A stretch of DNA of 64,000 bases, from positions 10,962,501-11,026,500 of the forward strand of contig NC_010162.1 in NCBI RefSeq assembly GCF_000067165.1, in the 5' to 3' direction. The translations under genes were made by a program, and so were the position numbers. Positions 34,169 to 42,792 of the stretch are shown piece after piece (positions within the stretch are counted from its first letter, which is position 1; each line of letters begins with the position of its first letter). A model generated the notes under the pieces. It searched no databases. It was given only the letters and a program-made list of their open reading frames with translations, and was not told where the DNA came from. Origin of the DNA: Sorangium cellulosum So ce56 (GTDB taxonomy: Bacteria > Myxococcota_A > Polyangia > Polyangiales > Polyangiaceae).

Positions 34169-35716
34169 GTGAATCCTGCGCCGAACCTCCTGCCCAACAC
34201 CCCGTCCGATCTCGGGCCCGGGTCCGTGTTGGGTCGTTACGAGCTGCTGCTGCCGATCGCGGCGGGCGGCATGGCCATGGTGTGGGCGGCGCGGCTGAAG
34301 GGGACGCGCGGCTTCCAGAAGATCGTCGCAGTGAAGACGATGCTGCCGACGCTGTCCGAGGACGACCAGTTCGAGCGCATGTTCCTCTCGGAGGCGTCGC
34401 TCGCGTCCCAGATCCGGCACCCGAACGCCGTCGAGATCCTCGACCTCGGCGAGCAGGACGGCGTGCTGTTCCTGGCGATGGAGTGGATCGACGGCATTCC
34501 GCTCAACCAGGTGATGAAGGTCGCGAAGCGGCAGAGCGGCATGCCGATCCCGATCGCGGTGCGCATCGTGGCGCAGGCCTGCGCCGGCCTGCACGCCGCG
34601 CACGAGCTCAAGGACAAGAGCGGCAAGCTCGTCGGCCTGGTGCACCGCGACATCTCCCCGCAGAACATCCTGGTCACGTACAACGGCCTGGCCAAGGTGG
34701 TGGATTTCGGCGTGGCCAAGGCCACCGCGCTCAACGACAGCACGACGCAGGCCGGGCAGCTCAAGGGCAAGGTGAGCTACATGGCGCCGGAGCAGGTGCG
34801 CGGCGACGCGATCGACCGGCGCGTCGACGTGTTCGCGATGGGCATCGTGCTCTATACGCTCACCACCGGCAAACACCCGTTCCGCAGGGAATCCGAGGGC
34901 GCGACGCTGTTCGCCATCTCGTCCACGGACCCGGTGGAGGCGCCGCACGAGTTCCAGGCCGACTACCCGGCGTCGCTCGAGGCCGTGCTGATGCGCGCGC
35001 TCGAAAAGGAGCGCGACGAGCGCTACGCCACGGCCAACGAGCTGATGCGAGCGCTCGACAAGGCGCTTCCGCCGAGCCAGCGAGCCACCGACGAGGACGT
35101 CGCCAATTTCGTCCGCGAGCTGTTCGAGGACCAGCAGGAGCAAACGCGCGCGGCCCTCACCGAAGCGCTGGAGCGCGCCGACCGCAATCAGCTGAGCAAC
35201 CACCCGGGCAGCTCCGACGTGACCGGCCGGAGCCCCTCGTCGGTGAGCGCCTTCAGGACCGTCAACCTCCGCGGCGCGGCCCGGGACGTGGCCGGACAGA
35301 GCGCGCTCGACGACGAGATCCCGCCGTTCGCGCGCCCCAGGAGCCGGGCGCTGCCCGCCGTCGTGATCCTCGGTCTCCTCGCCGCCGGCGGGCTCGCCGT
35401 ACTGCTCCAGAGCGGCGACGCGCCGGCCCCTCTTCCTTCCGGCGCCGCGCCCGCCGCCCCGGCGTCCACCGCCCCGGCGCCCGCGCCTTCCAGGGCGGAG
35501 GCGCCCTCTGCGACCGAGCCCGGCGCGCCCCCGGGCGAGCCCTCTGCCACGGTCTCGGCCAGCGCTGCGCCGGCCCCGGCGCCGACTCCGGTCCCGGCGT
35601 CACCCGCGCGCGCGACGCCCCGCCGTCCGACCAAGCCCGCCGAGCAGAGCAGCTCGCCGACCCCCACGCCAACCCCCACGACACCGAAGTCGTGGAAGCA
35701 CGATCCGGGGTTCTAG
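34169..35716 (+). CDS. Transmembrane Ser/Thr protein kinase
   Basis: The product is 515 residues from GTG 34169. The Hanks-type kinase domain spans about 22-290: Gly loop IAAGGMAMVW, catalytic Lys56, HRDISPQN with Asp161, DFGVAKA with Asp179, and SYMAPEQVRG at the activation segment. A helical juxtamembrane region follows, then one membrane helix (about 394-412, LPAVVILGLLAAGGLAVLL) and a Pro/Ala/Thr-rich extracytoplasmic tail with no folded sensor. The HRDISPQN form is typical of myxobacterial kinases. A PP2C phosphatase that could oppose it is encoded at 47.3 kb, but the pairing is speculative. Confidence 0.95.
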   Translation: MNPAPNLLPNTPSDLGPGSVLGRYELLLPIAAGGMAMVWAARLKGTRGFQKIVAVKTMLPTLSEDDQFERMFLSEASLASQIRHPNAVEILDLGEQDGVLFLAMEWIDGIPLNQVMKVAKRQSGMPIPIAVRIVAQACAGLHAAHELKDKSGKLVGLVHRDISPQNILVTYNGLAKVVDFGVAKATALNDSTTQAGQLKGKVSYMAPEQVRGDAIDRRVDVFAMGIVLYTLTTGKHPFRRESEGATLFAISSTDPVEAPHEFQADYPASLEAVLMRALEKERDERYATANELMRALDKALPPSQRATDEDVANFVRELFEDQQEQTRAALTEALERADRNQLSNHPGSSDVTGRSPSSVSAFRTVNLRGAARDVAGQSALDDEIPPFARPRSRALPAVVILGLLAAGGLAVLLQSGDAPAPLPSGAAPAAPASTAPAPAPSRAEAPSATEPGAPPGEPSATVSASAAPAPAPTPVPASPARATPRRPTKPAEQSSSPTPTPTPTTPKSWKHDPGF

Positions 35717-35744
35717 CACCCCGCTCTGGACGAGCTCGGCTCCC

Positions 35745-36704
35745 TCAGAATGTTCCTGAGAGACGCGCGCCGATCTCGGATCCGCCCGCGACGGGCACGA
35801 GCTCGAGCGAGGTTTTCTCGGGCTGCTTTGGCTTCCTGTTCTGAAGAAGCAAGATCGCGGTCGCGGTGCCGACCGCGACGACGCCGACGCCCAGCGCCAC
35901 CTGCGCGCCGTAGTGATAGAATTTGAGGTCGTCGTAGCGCGACTGCATGGAGGGCGGGCACGACTTGCCGTCCGCACCGCAGGCGTCTTCCAGATCCTTG
36001 AGCGCTCCCTGGCGAAGCCCGAACAACACCCCGGAGCCGATCAGGCTCGCGGCGCCGACGCCCCCGATCACGTACGGCACCACCTTGGACGGCGGCCTCT
36101 CCCGCAAGGCGCCCGCCTGGATCAGCAGCTCTTGCGGCAATGCTTCGAGCGTCACCTCGACGCGCGCCACCCCCTCCTCCTTGAGCTCCACCGTTTGTTG
36201 AAACGGCCTGTAATTGGGGGCCTTGGCGGTGAGCGCGTGAGGCCCGGGATCGAGCGGCACCTCGACGCCGATGGACGTCGCGCCGAGGGCGACGCCGTCG
36301 AGCGCAATGGCCGCGGAGGCCGCCCCTTTGCCGCGCACGATGACGAGCTTCGGGATCCGGGCGCGCAGCCGGCCGATCGACTGCTCGACCTCGGCCCGAA
36401 AATCGGGCCCCACCGTGTCGGCCTCCGCGAGCGCCAGCTCGTAGCCACCGAGCGCGGTCACGAGCCGCCCCAGGTTCTCCTCGCACACGGCGATGTGGAA
36501 GCGCACCTGAGGCGTCATCCGCACCTGGCCGACCTCGCGGAACCGCTGCAGGGCCGCGGCCCAGTTGCCCGCTTGCTCGAGCTCGGTCGCCTGCTGAAAC
36601 TGCGCGCGGGCTTGCTTGAGCGCGTCGGTGTCCTCGGCGAGCGCGGGCGCCTCGAGCAGCAGCAGCACCGCTGCGACGCGGAAAATTCGCGGGAAATTCC
36701 TCAT
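35745..36704 (-). CDS. Secreted PEGA-like protein with TPR-like N-terminus and membrane helices
   Basis: The product is 319 residues. ATG 36704 gives a clear signal peptide (FRVAAVLLLLEAPALAE). A helical TPR-like region (about 25-110; ARAQFQQATELEQAGNWAAA) is followed by a beta-rich PEGA-type domain (about 120-205; VALGATSIGVEVPLDPGPHA). Two hydrophobic helices (VVPYVIGGVGAASLIGSGVL and VALGVGVVAVGTATAILLL) lie near the C-terminus. This layout is very common in myxobacteria next to Ser/Thr kinases, as here with a convergent kinase 28 bases away. Its molecular role is unknown. Confidence 0.8.
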   Translation of the reverse strand: MRNFPRIFRVAAVLLLLEAPALAEDTDALKQARAQFQQATELEQAGNWAAALQRFREVGQVRMTPQVRFHIAVCEENLGRLVTALGGYELALAEADTVGPDFRAEVEQSIGRLRARIPKLVIVRGKGAASAAIALDGVALGATSIGVEVPLDPGPHALTAKAPNYRPFQQTVELKEEGVARVEVTLEALPQELLIQAGALRERPPSKVVPYVIGGVGAASLIGSGVLFGLRQGALKDLEDACGADGKSCPPSMQSRYDDLKFYHYGAQVALGVGVVAVGTATAILLLQNRKPKQPEKTSLELVPVAGGSEIGARLSGTF

Positions 36705-36742
36705 GCGGCGCTTGCCATGGTGACTTGACGCCTCCGCTCCTG

Positions 36743-36836
36743 TCAACGTGGCGCCGCGGCCTTCGCCGCGCGTCGACGTGGCGCCGCGGCCTTCGCCGCG
36801 CGCGTCGACGTGGCGGCGCGGCCTTCGGCCGCGCAC
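36743..36836 (+). repeat. Three tandem copies of a 30-32 bp unit
   Basis: The unit is CGACGTGGCGCCGCGGCCTT followed by CGCCGCGCGT; the copies start near 36743, 36773 and 36805 and differ by a few bases. Unit length varies by two bases, so it is not frame-preserving and is best read as non-coding. It lies between two divergent genes, where it could affect promoter spacing. Confidence 0.7.
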
Positions 36837-36961
36837 GACGCCGCACCGCGTCGTGGTCGAAGGTGCGCGCGCGCCGGCGGAGGTCCAACGCGCGGATCCT
36901 GACGCCGTCTTCTCGATTTCTGGCCGCGAAATCCGCTCGCGAATGGTACTTTTGTCGCTGG

Positions 36962-39811
36962 ATGTCGACCCCTAGCTTTGGCTTTCTGCGTCGCTTCGCC
37001 CTGCTCCGCGCGTTCTCGGCCGCCGCGCTGACGGCGGGGATCTTCGCCGCCGCCGCTTCGTGCAGCGTGCCGGACTTCGAGTTCGCGTCGGTATCCGGCC
37101 CGCCGGCGCACTGTACAGACGACGTGCAGTCCGACGGCGAGACGGGCCTGAACTGCGGCGGCGAGTGCGACCCCTGCCCGCTCGGCTCCGGCTGCGCGGC
37201 GAGCCGCGACTGCGCCGAGGGCGAGTGCATCGACGGCGTCTGCCAGGAAGCGGGTTGCATGAACGACGCCCGCGACGGCTCGGAATCGGACATCGATTGC
37301 GGCGGCAGCTGCGACAAGAAGTGCACGACCGGCCAGAAGTGCAACCGGGCCAGCGACTGCGAGAGCGGCGTGTGCCAGGAGGGCCAATGCGTCGCGGCGA
37401 CCTGCACCGACGGGGTGCCCAACGGCACCGAGAGCGACGTGGACTGCGGCGCCGACTGCGGGGGCTGCCAGGACGGCAAGAACTGCCGCTCGAGCGCGGA
37501 CTGCCTCAGCGACGATTGCATCGACGGGGTGTGCGGCCCCACCTGCTCGGACGGCTACGCCAACTGCGATCGCCAGGCCGGGGGCGAATGCGAGGTGAAC
37601 GTCCGCACCGACACGAACAACTGCGGCAGCTGCGGCCTGAAGTGCGCGTTGCCGAACGCGACCGCCGAGTGCCAGGGCGGCGCCTGCAAGGTCAAGGCGT
37701 GCGAAGCACCCTACGCCGACTGCGACGGCGATCCCGAGAACGGCTGTGAGGTGAACACCTCGACGGACTCGAGCCACTGCGGCGGGTGCGACGAGCTGTG
37801 CCCGGCCGCGAACGGCGACGCGTATTGCGAGGCGTCGGAGTGCAAGATCGCGTGCGACGCGGGCTTCACCGACTGCAACGACCAGGTCGTCGACGGGTGT
37901 GAGAGGGCGACTACCCGTGACGTGTTGCACTGCGGCGGGTGCGGCATCGAGTGCGTGCCCGAGGCGGGCGGCAGGCCCTGGTGCCGCGACGGCGTGTGCG
38001 GCGAGACGATTTGCCCGGCCGGCAGGGGCGACTGCAACGGCGACCCCGAGGACAGCTGCGAGGTGAATCTGGCCGCCGATCCGCAGAACTGCGGCACGTG
38101 CGGCGGCCTGTGCACGGTCGCCAACGGCACCGGCAAGTGCACGGCCACCGGCTGCGCCATCGGCAGCTGCGAGCCGGGCTTCGCCGACTGCGACGGCAGC
38201 TACGACAACGGCTGCGAGACGAGCACGGACACGAGCCTCAGCCACTGCGGCGCCTGCGGCGAGACCTGCACCATCGCCGGCGGCACCCCCAAGTGCGAGG
38301 GCGGCGACTGCAAGGTGCGGACGTGCAACAGCGGGATGGGCGACTGCGACGGCAATCCGGACAACGGCTGCGAGACGAACGTCAACTCGAACCAGACCCA
38401 CTGCGGCGCCTGCGCGGCCGCCGGCGGCGTCAACTGCAACACGATCTACGCGAACGCCACCGCGACCTGCCAGGGCGGCGCGTGCTCCTTCGCCGGCTGC
38501 AAGGCGGACTACGGCAACTGCAACAGCTCGCTGACCGACGGCTGCGAGGCCAACATCAGGACCGACGAGGCGAACTGCGGCGCCTGCGGCACCCAGTGCA
38601 ACATCATCCACACCACCAGCAACCAGTGCCTCGACGGCACCTGCAACCCGGTGTGCACGAGCGCGCAGTACGACGACTGCGGGGTACCGAGGAACGGCTG
38701 CAACATCGACCTGTGGGACGACGAGAACAACTGCCTCGGCTGCAACCTCGTGTGCCAGAGCGGGGCCAGCGCCCACGTCGCCAGCAATCAATGCAGCTCG
38801 TCGGGCTGCAACCCGGTGTGCAGCGGCCTGTGGCGCAACTGCGACGGCAACGGCATGAACGGCTGCGAGAAGGACGTCTCCGGCGACGTCAACGCCTGCG
38901 GCGCCTGCAACACCCAGTGCCTCCAGGCGCACGCGAGCGCCACCGCCTGCACGGCCGGCACCTGCGTGCCCACCTGCGACCCGGGCTGGAAGGCTTGCGG
39001 CGACCCCAGCGGCGGCTGCACGACCCAGCTCGGCACCGCCAGCAACTGCGGCGACTGCGGCCACGTGTGCTCGGGGACGAGGTCCATCTGCTCGAACGGC
39101 AACTGCGTCGTCTCGCCGGACATCGTCGTCGTCAACTCGGGCACGACCGGCACCTTGAGCACCATCGGGAACTCGGCGCCCACCATCAACGTGAGCCACG
39201 CCCTGCAGACACCGCGGGACAACGATCGCATGGTCCTTGTCGGGATCGTCGCCTCCGAGAACTCGCTCGTGCCGGTGAGCGTCACCTACGACGGCACGCC
39301 GATGACGCTCTTCAACACGCGGCAGGCCGACAACAACTCCGCCGCGCACATCTACTACCTCCTGGACAGCCAGCTTCCGGCCGCCACCGGCAACAAGCCC
39401 GTGGTGGTGCAGATGGCGAGCTCGAACACCTGGGGCGTGTACTTCGCCAACGTGGTGGAGCTGAAGGCCGTGCACCAGTCGAACCCGTTCGCGAGCGCCA
39501 CCACGACCGGCATCCACACCAACGCGACGGACTGCAGCGGCACGGTGTCCCGAGGGGTCAGCACCAACTTCAGCGCGACCAACTCGTTCGTGTACACGGT
39601 GATGGCGGCGCGCAACGCCAACACCGGCGCCACCATCAGCCCCACCGCGGCGACCTCCACCATGAACCGGCGCCTGACCGATCCGACGACCATGGTCGCG
39701 CTGGCCGGCTATCTCGTGGCCAGCTCCAACACCACCATCTCCTGGATGGTGAGCGGCTGCTACAGCACCGCCGGCGTCGGCGTCGCCGTTCGGCGCGCCA
39801 GCGGCGGCTGA
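36962..39811 (+). CDS. Large Cys-rich repeat lipoprotein
   Basis: The product is 949 residues from ATG 36962. The signal sequence ends AAAASC, a plausible lipobox. About 700 residues follow in which roughly one in seven is Cys. The first three modules resemble ECIDGVCQ...DIDCGGSC units; the later ones repeat the pattern DCDGDPENGCEVN then a Cys-Gly-x-Cys step, spaced 40-60 residues apart. The last 230 residues are Cys-poor, beta-rich and Ser/Thr/Asn-rich, like a surface adhesin domain. Such proteins are common in myxobacterial envelopes and have no assigned function. Secretion and disulfide formation are inferred from the signal and Cys spacing. Confidence 0.88.
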   Translation: MSTPSFGFLRRFALLRAFSAAALTAGIFAAAASCSVPDFEFASVSGPPAHCTDDVQSDGETGLNCGGECDPCPLGSGCAASRDCAEGECIDGVCQEAGCMNDARDGSESDIDCGGSCDKKCTTGQKCNRASDCESGVCQEGQCVAATCTDGVPNGTESDVDCGADCGGCQDGKNCRSSADCLSDDCIDGVCGPTCSDGYANCDRQAGGECEVNVRTDTNNCGSCGLKCALPNATAECQGGACKVKACEAPYADCDGDPENGCEVNTSTDSSHCGGCDELCPAANGDAYCEASECKIACDAGFTDCNDQVVDGCERATTRDVLHCGGCGIECVPEAGGRPWCRDGVCGETICPAGRGDCNGDPEDSCEVNLAADPQNCGTCGGLCTVANGTGKCTATGCAIGSCEPGFADCDGSYDNGCETSTDTSLSHCGACGETCTIAGGTPKCEGGDCKVRTCNSGMGDCDGNPDNGCETNVNSNQTHCGACAAAGGVNCNTIYANATATCQGGACSFAGCKADYGNCNSSLTDGCEANIRTDEANCGACGTQCNIIHTTSNQCLDGTCNPVCTSAQYDDCGVPRNGCNIDLWDDENNCLGCNLVCQSGASAHVASNQCSSSGCNPVCSGLWRNCDGNGMNGCEKDVSGDVNACGACNTQCLQAHASATACTAGTCVPTCDPGWKACGDPSGGCTTQLGTASNCGDCGHVCSGTRSICSNGNCVVSPDIVVVNSGTTGTLSTIGNSAPTINVSHALQTPRDNDRMVLVGIVASENSLVPVSVTYDGTPMTLFNTRQADNNSAAHIYYLLDSQLPAATGNKPVVVQMASSNTWGVYFANVVELKAVHQSNPFASATTTGIHTNATDCSGTVSRGVSTNFSATNSFVYTVMAARNANTGATISPTAATSTMNRRLTDPTTMVALAGYLVASSNTTISWMVSGCYSTAGVGVAVRRASGG

Positions 39812-40066
39812 GCGCCTCGAGGCGAGTCAGCCGGAGACAGGCGAAACCGAGCCGACCTCCGCGCTCTCGTCGACAGCAGAGGAGGCTTTCAGCAAAGACC
39901 GCGGAATCGTCGACACGCCCACATGCGGCCAGCGCGAGCATGGCCGCGGCGATCGACGCCGAGAAGCCTGTCAGGCGTTTTTTCTGCGCGGCATCTCCTC
40001 CCTCAATTCACAGGAACTACGCCGAACTCTAGAGCGGTTCCCACCTGCCCCTCGTACGAGCGTCGC
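39812..40066. other. Intergenic region, left of the long inverted repeat
   Basis: I see no gene here. It forms the left part of the 404-base gap between two convergent genes; a partial copy of the repeat end (CTCTAGAGCGG) occurs at about 40027-40037. Confidence 0.4.
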
Positions 40067-40193
40067 AGAGCGGCGGTCACCCGCACAGGAGACGGGTCCA
40101 GATCGACGTTTTCGGCGCGGAAGCGCACTCCAGTGCGCTGAGCACCGAAAACGTCGAGATGGGCCTGTATCCGAAGCGGGTGACCGCCGCTCT
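40067..40193. repeat. 127-bp long inverted repeat, possible MITE or bidirectional terminator
   Basis: The outer arms AGAGCGGCGGTCACCCGC (40067-40084) and GCGGGTGACCGCCGCTCT (40176-40193) are perfect 18-base complements. Inner arms TCGACGTTTTCGG (40103-40115) and CCGAAAACGTCGA (40145-40157) are also perfect, and AGCGCACT/AGTGCGCT closes the centre at about 40130. Segments between the arms are partly complementary. The whole folds into one long stem. It lies between convergent genes, with no open frame inside. Its length and terminal symmetry suggest a miniature inverted-repeat element that may serve as a terminator. Confidence 0.85.
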
Positions 40194-40215
40194 AAACGCC
40201 ACCGGTCGGCGCCAG

Positions 40216-41748
40216 CTACCTGACCAACCGCACCACGACGAAGTCGCGCCGCCCGCGGACGGGTCCGAAGCCGAAGTCGCTGGAACCGTCAAGCTTGCCG
40301 GCGAGGTAGACGGAGTGCTCTCCTCCCGTGCAGACGGCGAAGAAGCGTCCGATAGCGTTGAAGACCTCCGGTTCGTCCGGCGTGCCGTCGGCGGCGAAGC
40401 GGACGAGCATCGGGTTGTCCGCAACGTGGAAAGCGCCGCCCGTGATGAACACGCTACCGTCAGCCGCGACGGCGGAGGCTCGTGCGTCATAGTCGTAGTC
40501 GGCCGCGTCGCCGAGGAGGGAGCTCCACAGCGGCTCGCCGCCGGGGCCGAAGCGAGCCGCGAAGAGCTTCGTGGAGTCGCCCGCGTTCCGCGGGCCTTCG
40601 CCGAAATCGGCCGTCCCGTTCATGTTACCGACGATCAGGGCGCCGCCGCCCCTCACGCCATTGATGTCGCTTGCCAGTGTGTAACCATCATCACCAAAAA
40701 ATTTGCGGGTCAAGAGCTGTCCGGTCGGTGACACCTGCGTCAAGTACGAGCCGGAGCCCTCCGACAGACCGGCGTGTCCCGTGAGCCAAACGGTCCCATC
40801 CCTGCCGAGCGCCATTCCGGTTGCGTTCGTCATGGGCCAAGCGTCGAGGTCACCTCTCGGGGAGAACACCTGGCTGGCGACATAACCGCCGTCGGCGTCG
40901 AGCGTCAGTAAGAAGGCCGTGTCCTCACCGGCGGCGTGGACGCCGCCTCCGAAGTCGATCGCACTGCTGACATAACCCGAGACGTACACGTTGCCGTTCG
41001 GCGCCACGGCCGCGCTCTCCGCCCCGTCGTACCCGGCACCGCCGAAATGTCGCGCCCAGATTACCTCGCCGTTCGCCGCGACCTTCATCACGAACATGTC
41101 GGGGCCCCAGTTCTCGTTCGTGGGCACCCAGATCTCGTCGCGGACGACGACCGTCGTGCGGTACGTGCCGACCGCGATGATCGACCCGTCGGCGACCGGA
41201 GCAATCCCGTTCACCTGCGTCTCGTAAGCGGCGCTGCCGAAGCTCTTGGCCTGCACGAGCTCGCCGCTCGGCGAGAGCCACAGCAGCACGGCGCCGGCGT
41301 GGTCCTCGCCATTCAACGAGAGGGTGCCATCCGCACCGCCGCCGACCACGAGCCGCCCCTGTGCGTCGAGCGCCGCCGCATAGAGGCTCTCGTACTCGCC
41401 GTCTCCGCGGAACACGACGCTGTAACCGGGGCCGTCACCTCCCGCACCCGGGCCCCCCGAGCTACTGGCGCCGGCCGCGCCACCCGTGGCGCCGGTCGAG
41501 CCCACCTCTTCGCTGGAGCCGCTTGTTCCCGCGGCGTGACCGCCGCCAGCGCTTCCTTGCTCGCCGCCCTCGCCCGCGCCCGCGCTCGGAGACGAACCGT
41601 GCTCCCCTTCGCCGAGCACTCGCACGACCCTCCCATCGCACGCGACCGTCACCAGCGCCGCCGCGAGGAACCAACGCGCGGACAGCCCCCGCCGGTGCCA
41701 ACGCCCACGCCCGTCGCCACTGCTCCGCCCGATGACCGATATCACCAT
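40216..41748 (-). CDS. Secreted beta-propeller lipoprotein (SBBP-like)
   Basis: The product is 510 residues from ATG 41748. A lipobox-like ALVTVAC ends the signal region. A Gly/Ser/Ala-rich linker of about 80 residues follows, then at least six blades of the type AVAPNGNVYVSGYVSSAIDF and VKVAANGEVIWARHFGG, the pattern of SBBP and NHL-like propellers. Such lipoproteins are abundant in myxobacteria; ligand and role are unknown. An upstream in-frame ATG at 41814 would add 22 residues and move the signal inward, so I prefer 41748. The gene converges on the Cys-rich repeat gene. Confidence 0.82.
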   Translation of the reverse strand: MVISVIGRSSGDGRGRWHRRGLSARWFLAAALVTVACDGRVVRVLGEGEHGSSPSAGAGEGGEQGSAGGGHAAGTSGSSEEVGSTGATGGAAGASSSGGPGAGGDGPGYSVVFRGDGEYESLYAAALDAQGRLVVGGGADGTLSLNGEDHAGAVLLWLSPSGELVQAKSFGSAAYETQVNGIAPVADGSIIAVGTYRTTVVVRDEIWVPTNENWGPDMFVMKVAANGEVIWARHFGGAGYDGAESAAVAPNGNVYVSGYVSSAIDFGGGVHAAGEDTAFLLTLDADGGYVASQVFSPRGDLDAWPMTNATGMALGRDGTVWLTGHAGLSEGSGSYLTQVSPTGQLLTRKFFGDDGYTLASDINGVRGGGALIVGNMNGTADFGEGPRNAGDSTKLFAARFGPGGEPLWSSLLGDAADYDYDARASAVAADGSVFITGGAFHVADNPMLVRFAADGTPDEPEVFNAIGRFFAVCTGGEHSVYLAGKLDGSSDFGFGPVRGRRDFVVVRLVR

Positions 41749-42486
41749 GAAGCCAAATCTATCATGAATACCCGAGCGCCCTCTACGCTCCGCACCCATA
41801 CGCCCCAGTTGCAACCATCACCGCTCCGGCATCCTTCGGCGCTCACCAGAAATGACCTACCTGCGCTCGCGGTGGCTCAGGCCCTCGCGGTGCTGGGCGT
41901 GGACCTCGGCCCGCTGCTCACGCTTCGCGACCTCCGGCATGGCCTGGAGACGTGCATCCGCCTGAGCAACATGGGTAGCACCAGCATTCAGCCCCGAAGC
42001 GATGAAGCGGTATCTGCGAGCTCTGCCGTACGGCAGTGACTCTGCTGTAGCTCGCCGCAGGCGAGGTCTCCGCCCCGCGCGTGGCGCCGCGACCCGGGCA
42101 GGCAAGCACGGTCGCTCGACGATCACGACGGTCTTCCCGCGCCAGCCATTGTCTCCCCGCTCTACCACCACTGCGTCACGCATATCGGGCAAATGCGCGA
42201 TTTTGTTCAGGATCTACCGCTACGTCACGAGGTCAAGAAGTCGAATGATTCCAATGGATTACATGCGCGCGTGACACAGTAGTGCTAAGCGGCCCCCCTC
42301 GCCCCTTCCGCAAGCGCTCACCTCCCCCTTGGGAGAGGGCGCGCCCCTCTTCCGTGCCCCGCACCCGTCTCTCGCCGCCTCGGAGGCCGGTCGACTCGAC
42401 GGTCGGGCGAACCCGACCCCGCCGTGTCGCCCGCCCTACAGCCGGCTGTACCGTGCCGCGCGCGTGTGAGAGGATCGCCCACGCCT
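41749..42486. other. 738-base intergenic region, no gene recognised
   Basis: The region is between divergent genes. Open frames occur on both strands (for example 41764-42039 plus and 41857-42192 minus), but none has a recognisable domain, a clear ribosome site or consistent codon use. The part around 42170-42290 is AT-richer and may hold a promoter for the downstream operon. The stretch may include gene debris. Confidence 0.4.
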
Positions 42487-42792
42487 ATGAAGAGGATCAA
42501 GCTCAAGCTGCACAGCGATGAATACCATCTGAGCGCCGTCGGCTTCCTGTTCGAGGCCCCTGCGCCCGCCGCAGATCCGGAGGGAGTGAAGCCGTTCTCG
42601 ATCCGCAACACGGTATTCCCGGAATTCGATCTCGAGCCCGGCAACTACGTTTTCCGCTTCAGGATCCGGAACGGCAGCGGCAAGTTCCAGCTCTTCGCCT
42701 TCGATCCCAAGACGAACCAGAGCACCCGCGCGGAATACGACACGGCGAGCGGCGCCGACGGCCTCACGTTCCGGTTCACGGTGGCGCCGTGA
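42487..42792 (+). CDS. Small hypothetical protein, beta-rich
   Basis: The product is 101 residues starting MKRIKLKLHSDEYHLSAVGF. It alternates hydrophobic and polar residues (ISIRNTVFPEFD-type, then GNYVFRFRIRNGSGKFQLFA), suggesting an all-beta sandwich, perhaps a carbohydrate- or polymer-binding fold. There is no signal peptide or recognised family. It shares a GTGA overlap with the next gene, so both are made from one transcript, and the pair may work together. Confidence 0.7.
   Translation: MKRIKLKLHSDEYHLSAVGFLFEAPAPAADPEGVKPFSIRNTVFPEFDLEPGNYVFRFRIRNGSGKFQLFAFDPKTNQSTRAEYDTASGADGLTFRFTVAP

Noticed and set aside
41764..42192. Small genes on either strand in the 41.7-42.5 kb gap
   Set aside because: Both frames read poorly, have no ribosome site and match no family I know; possibly debris.
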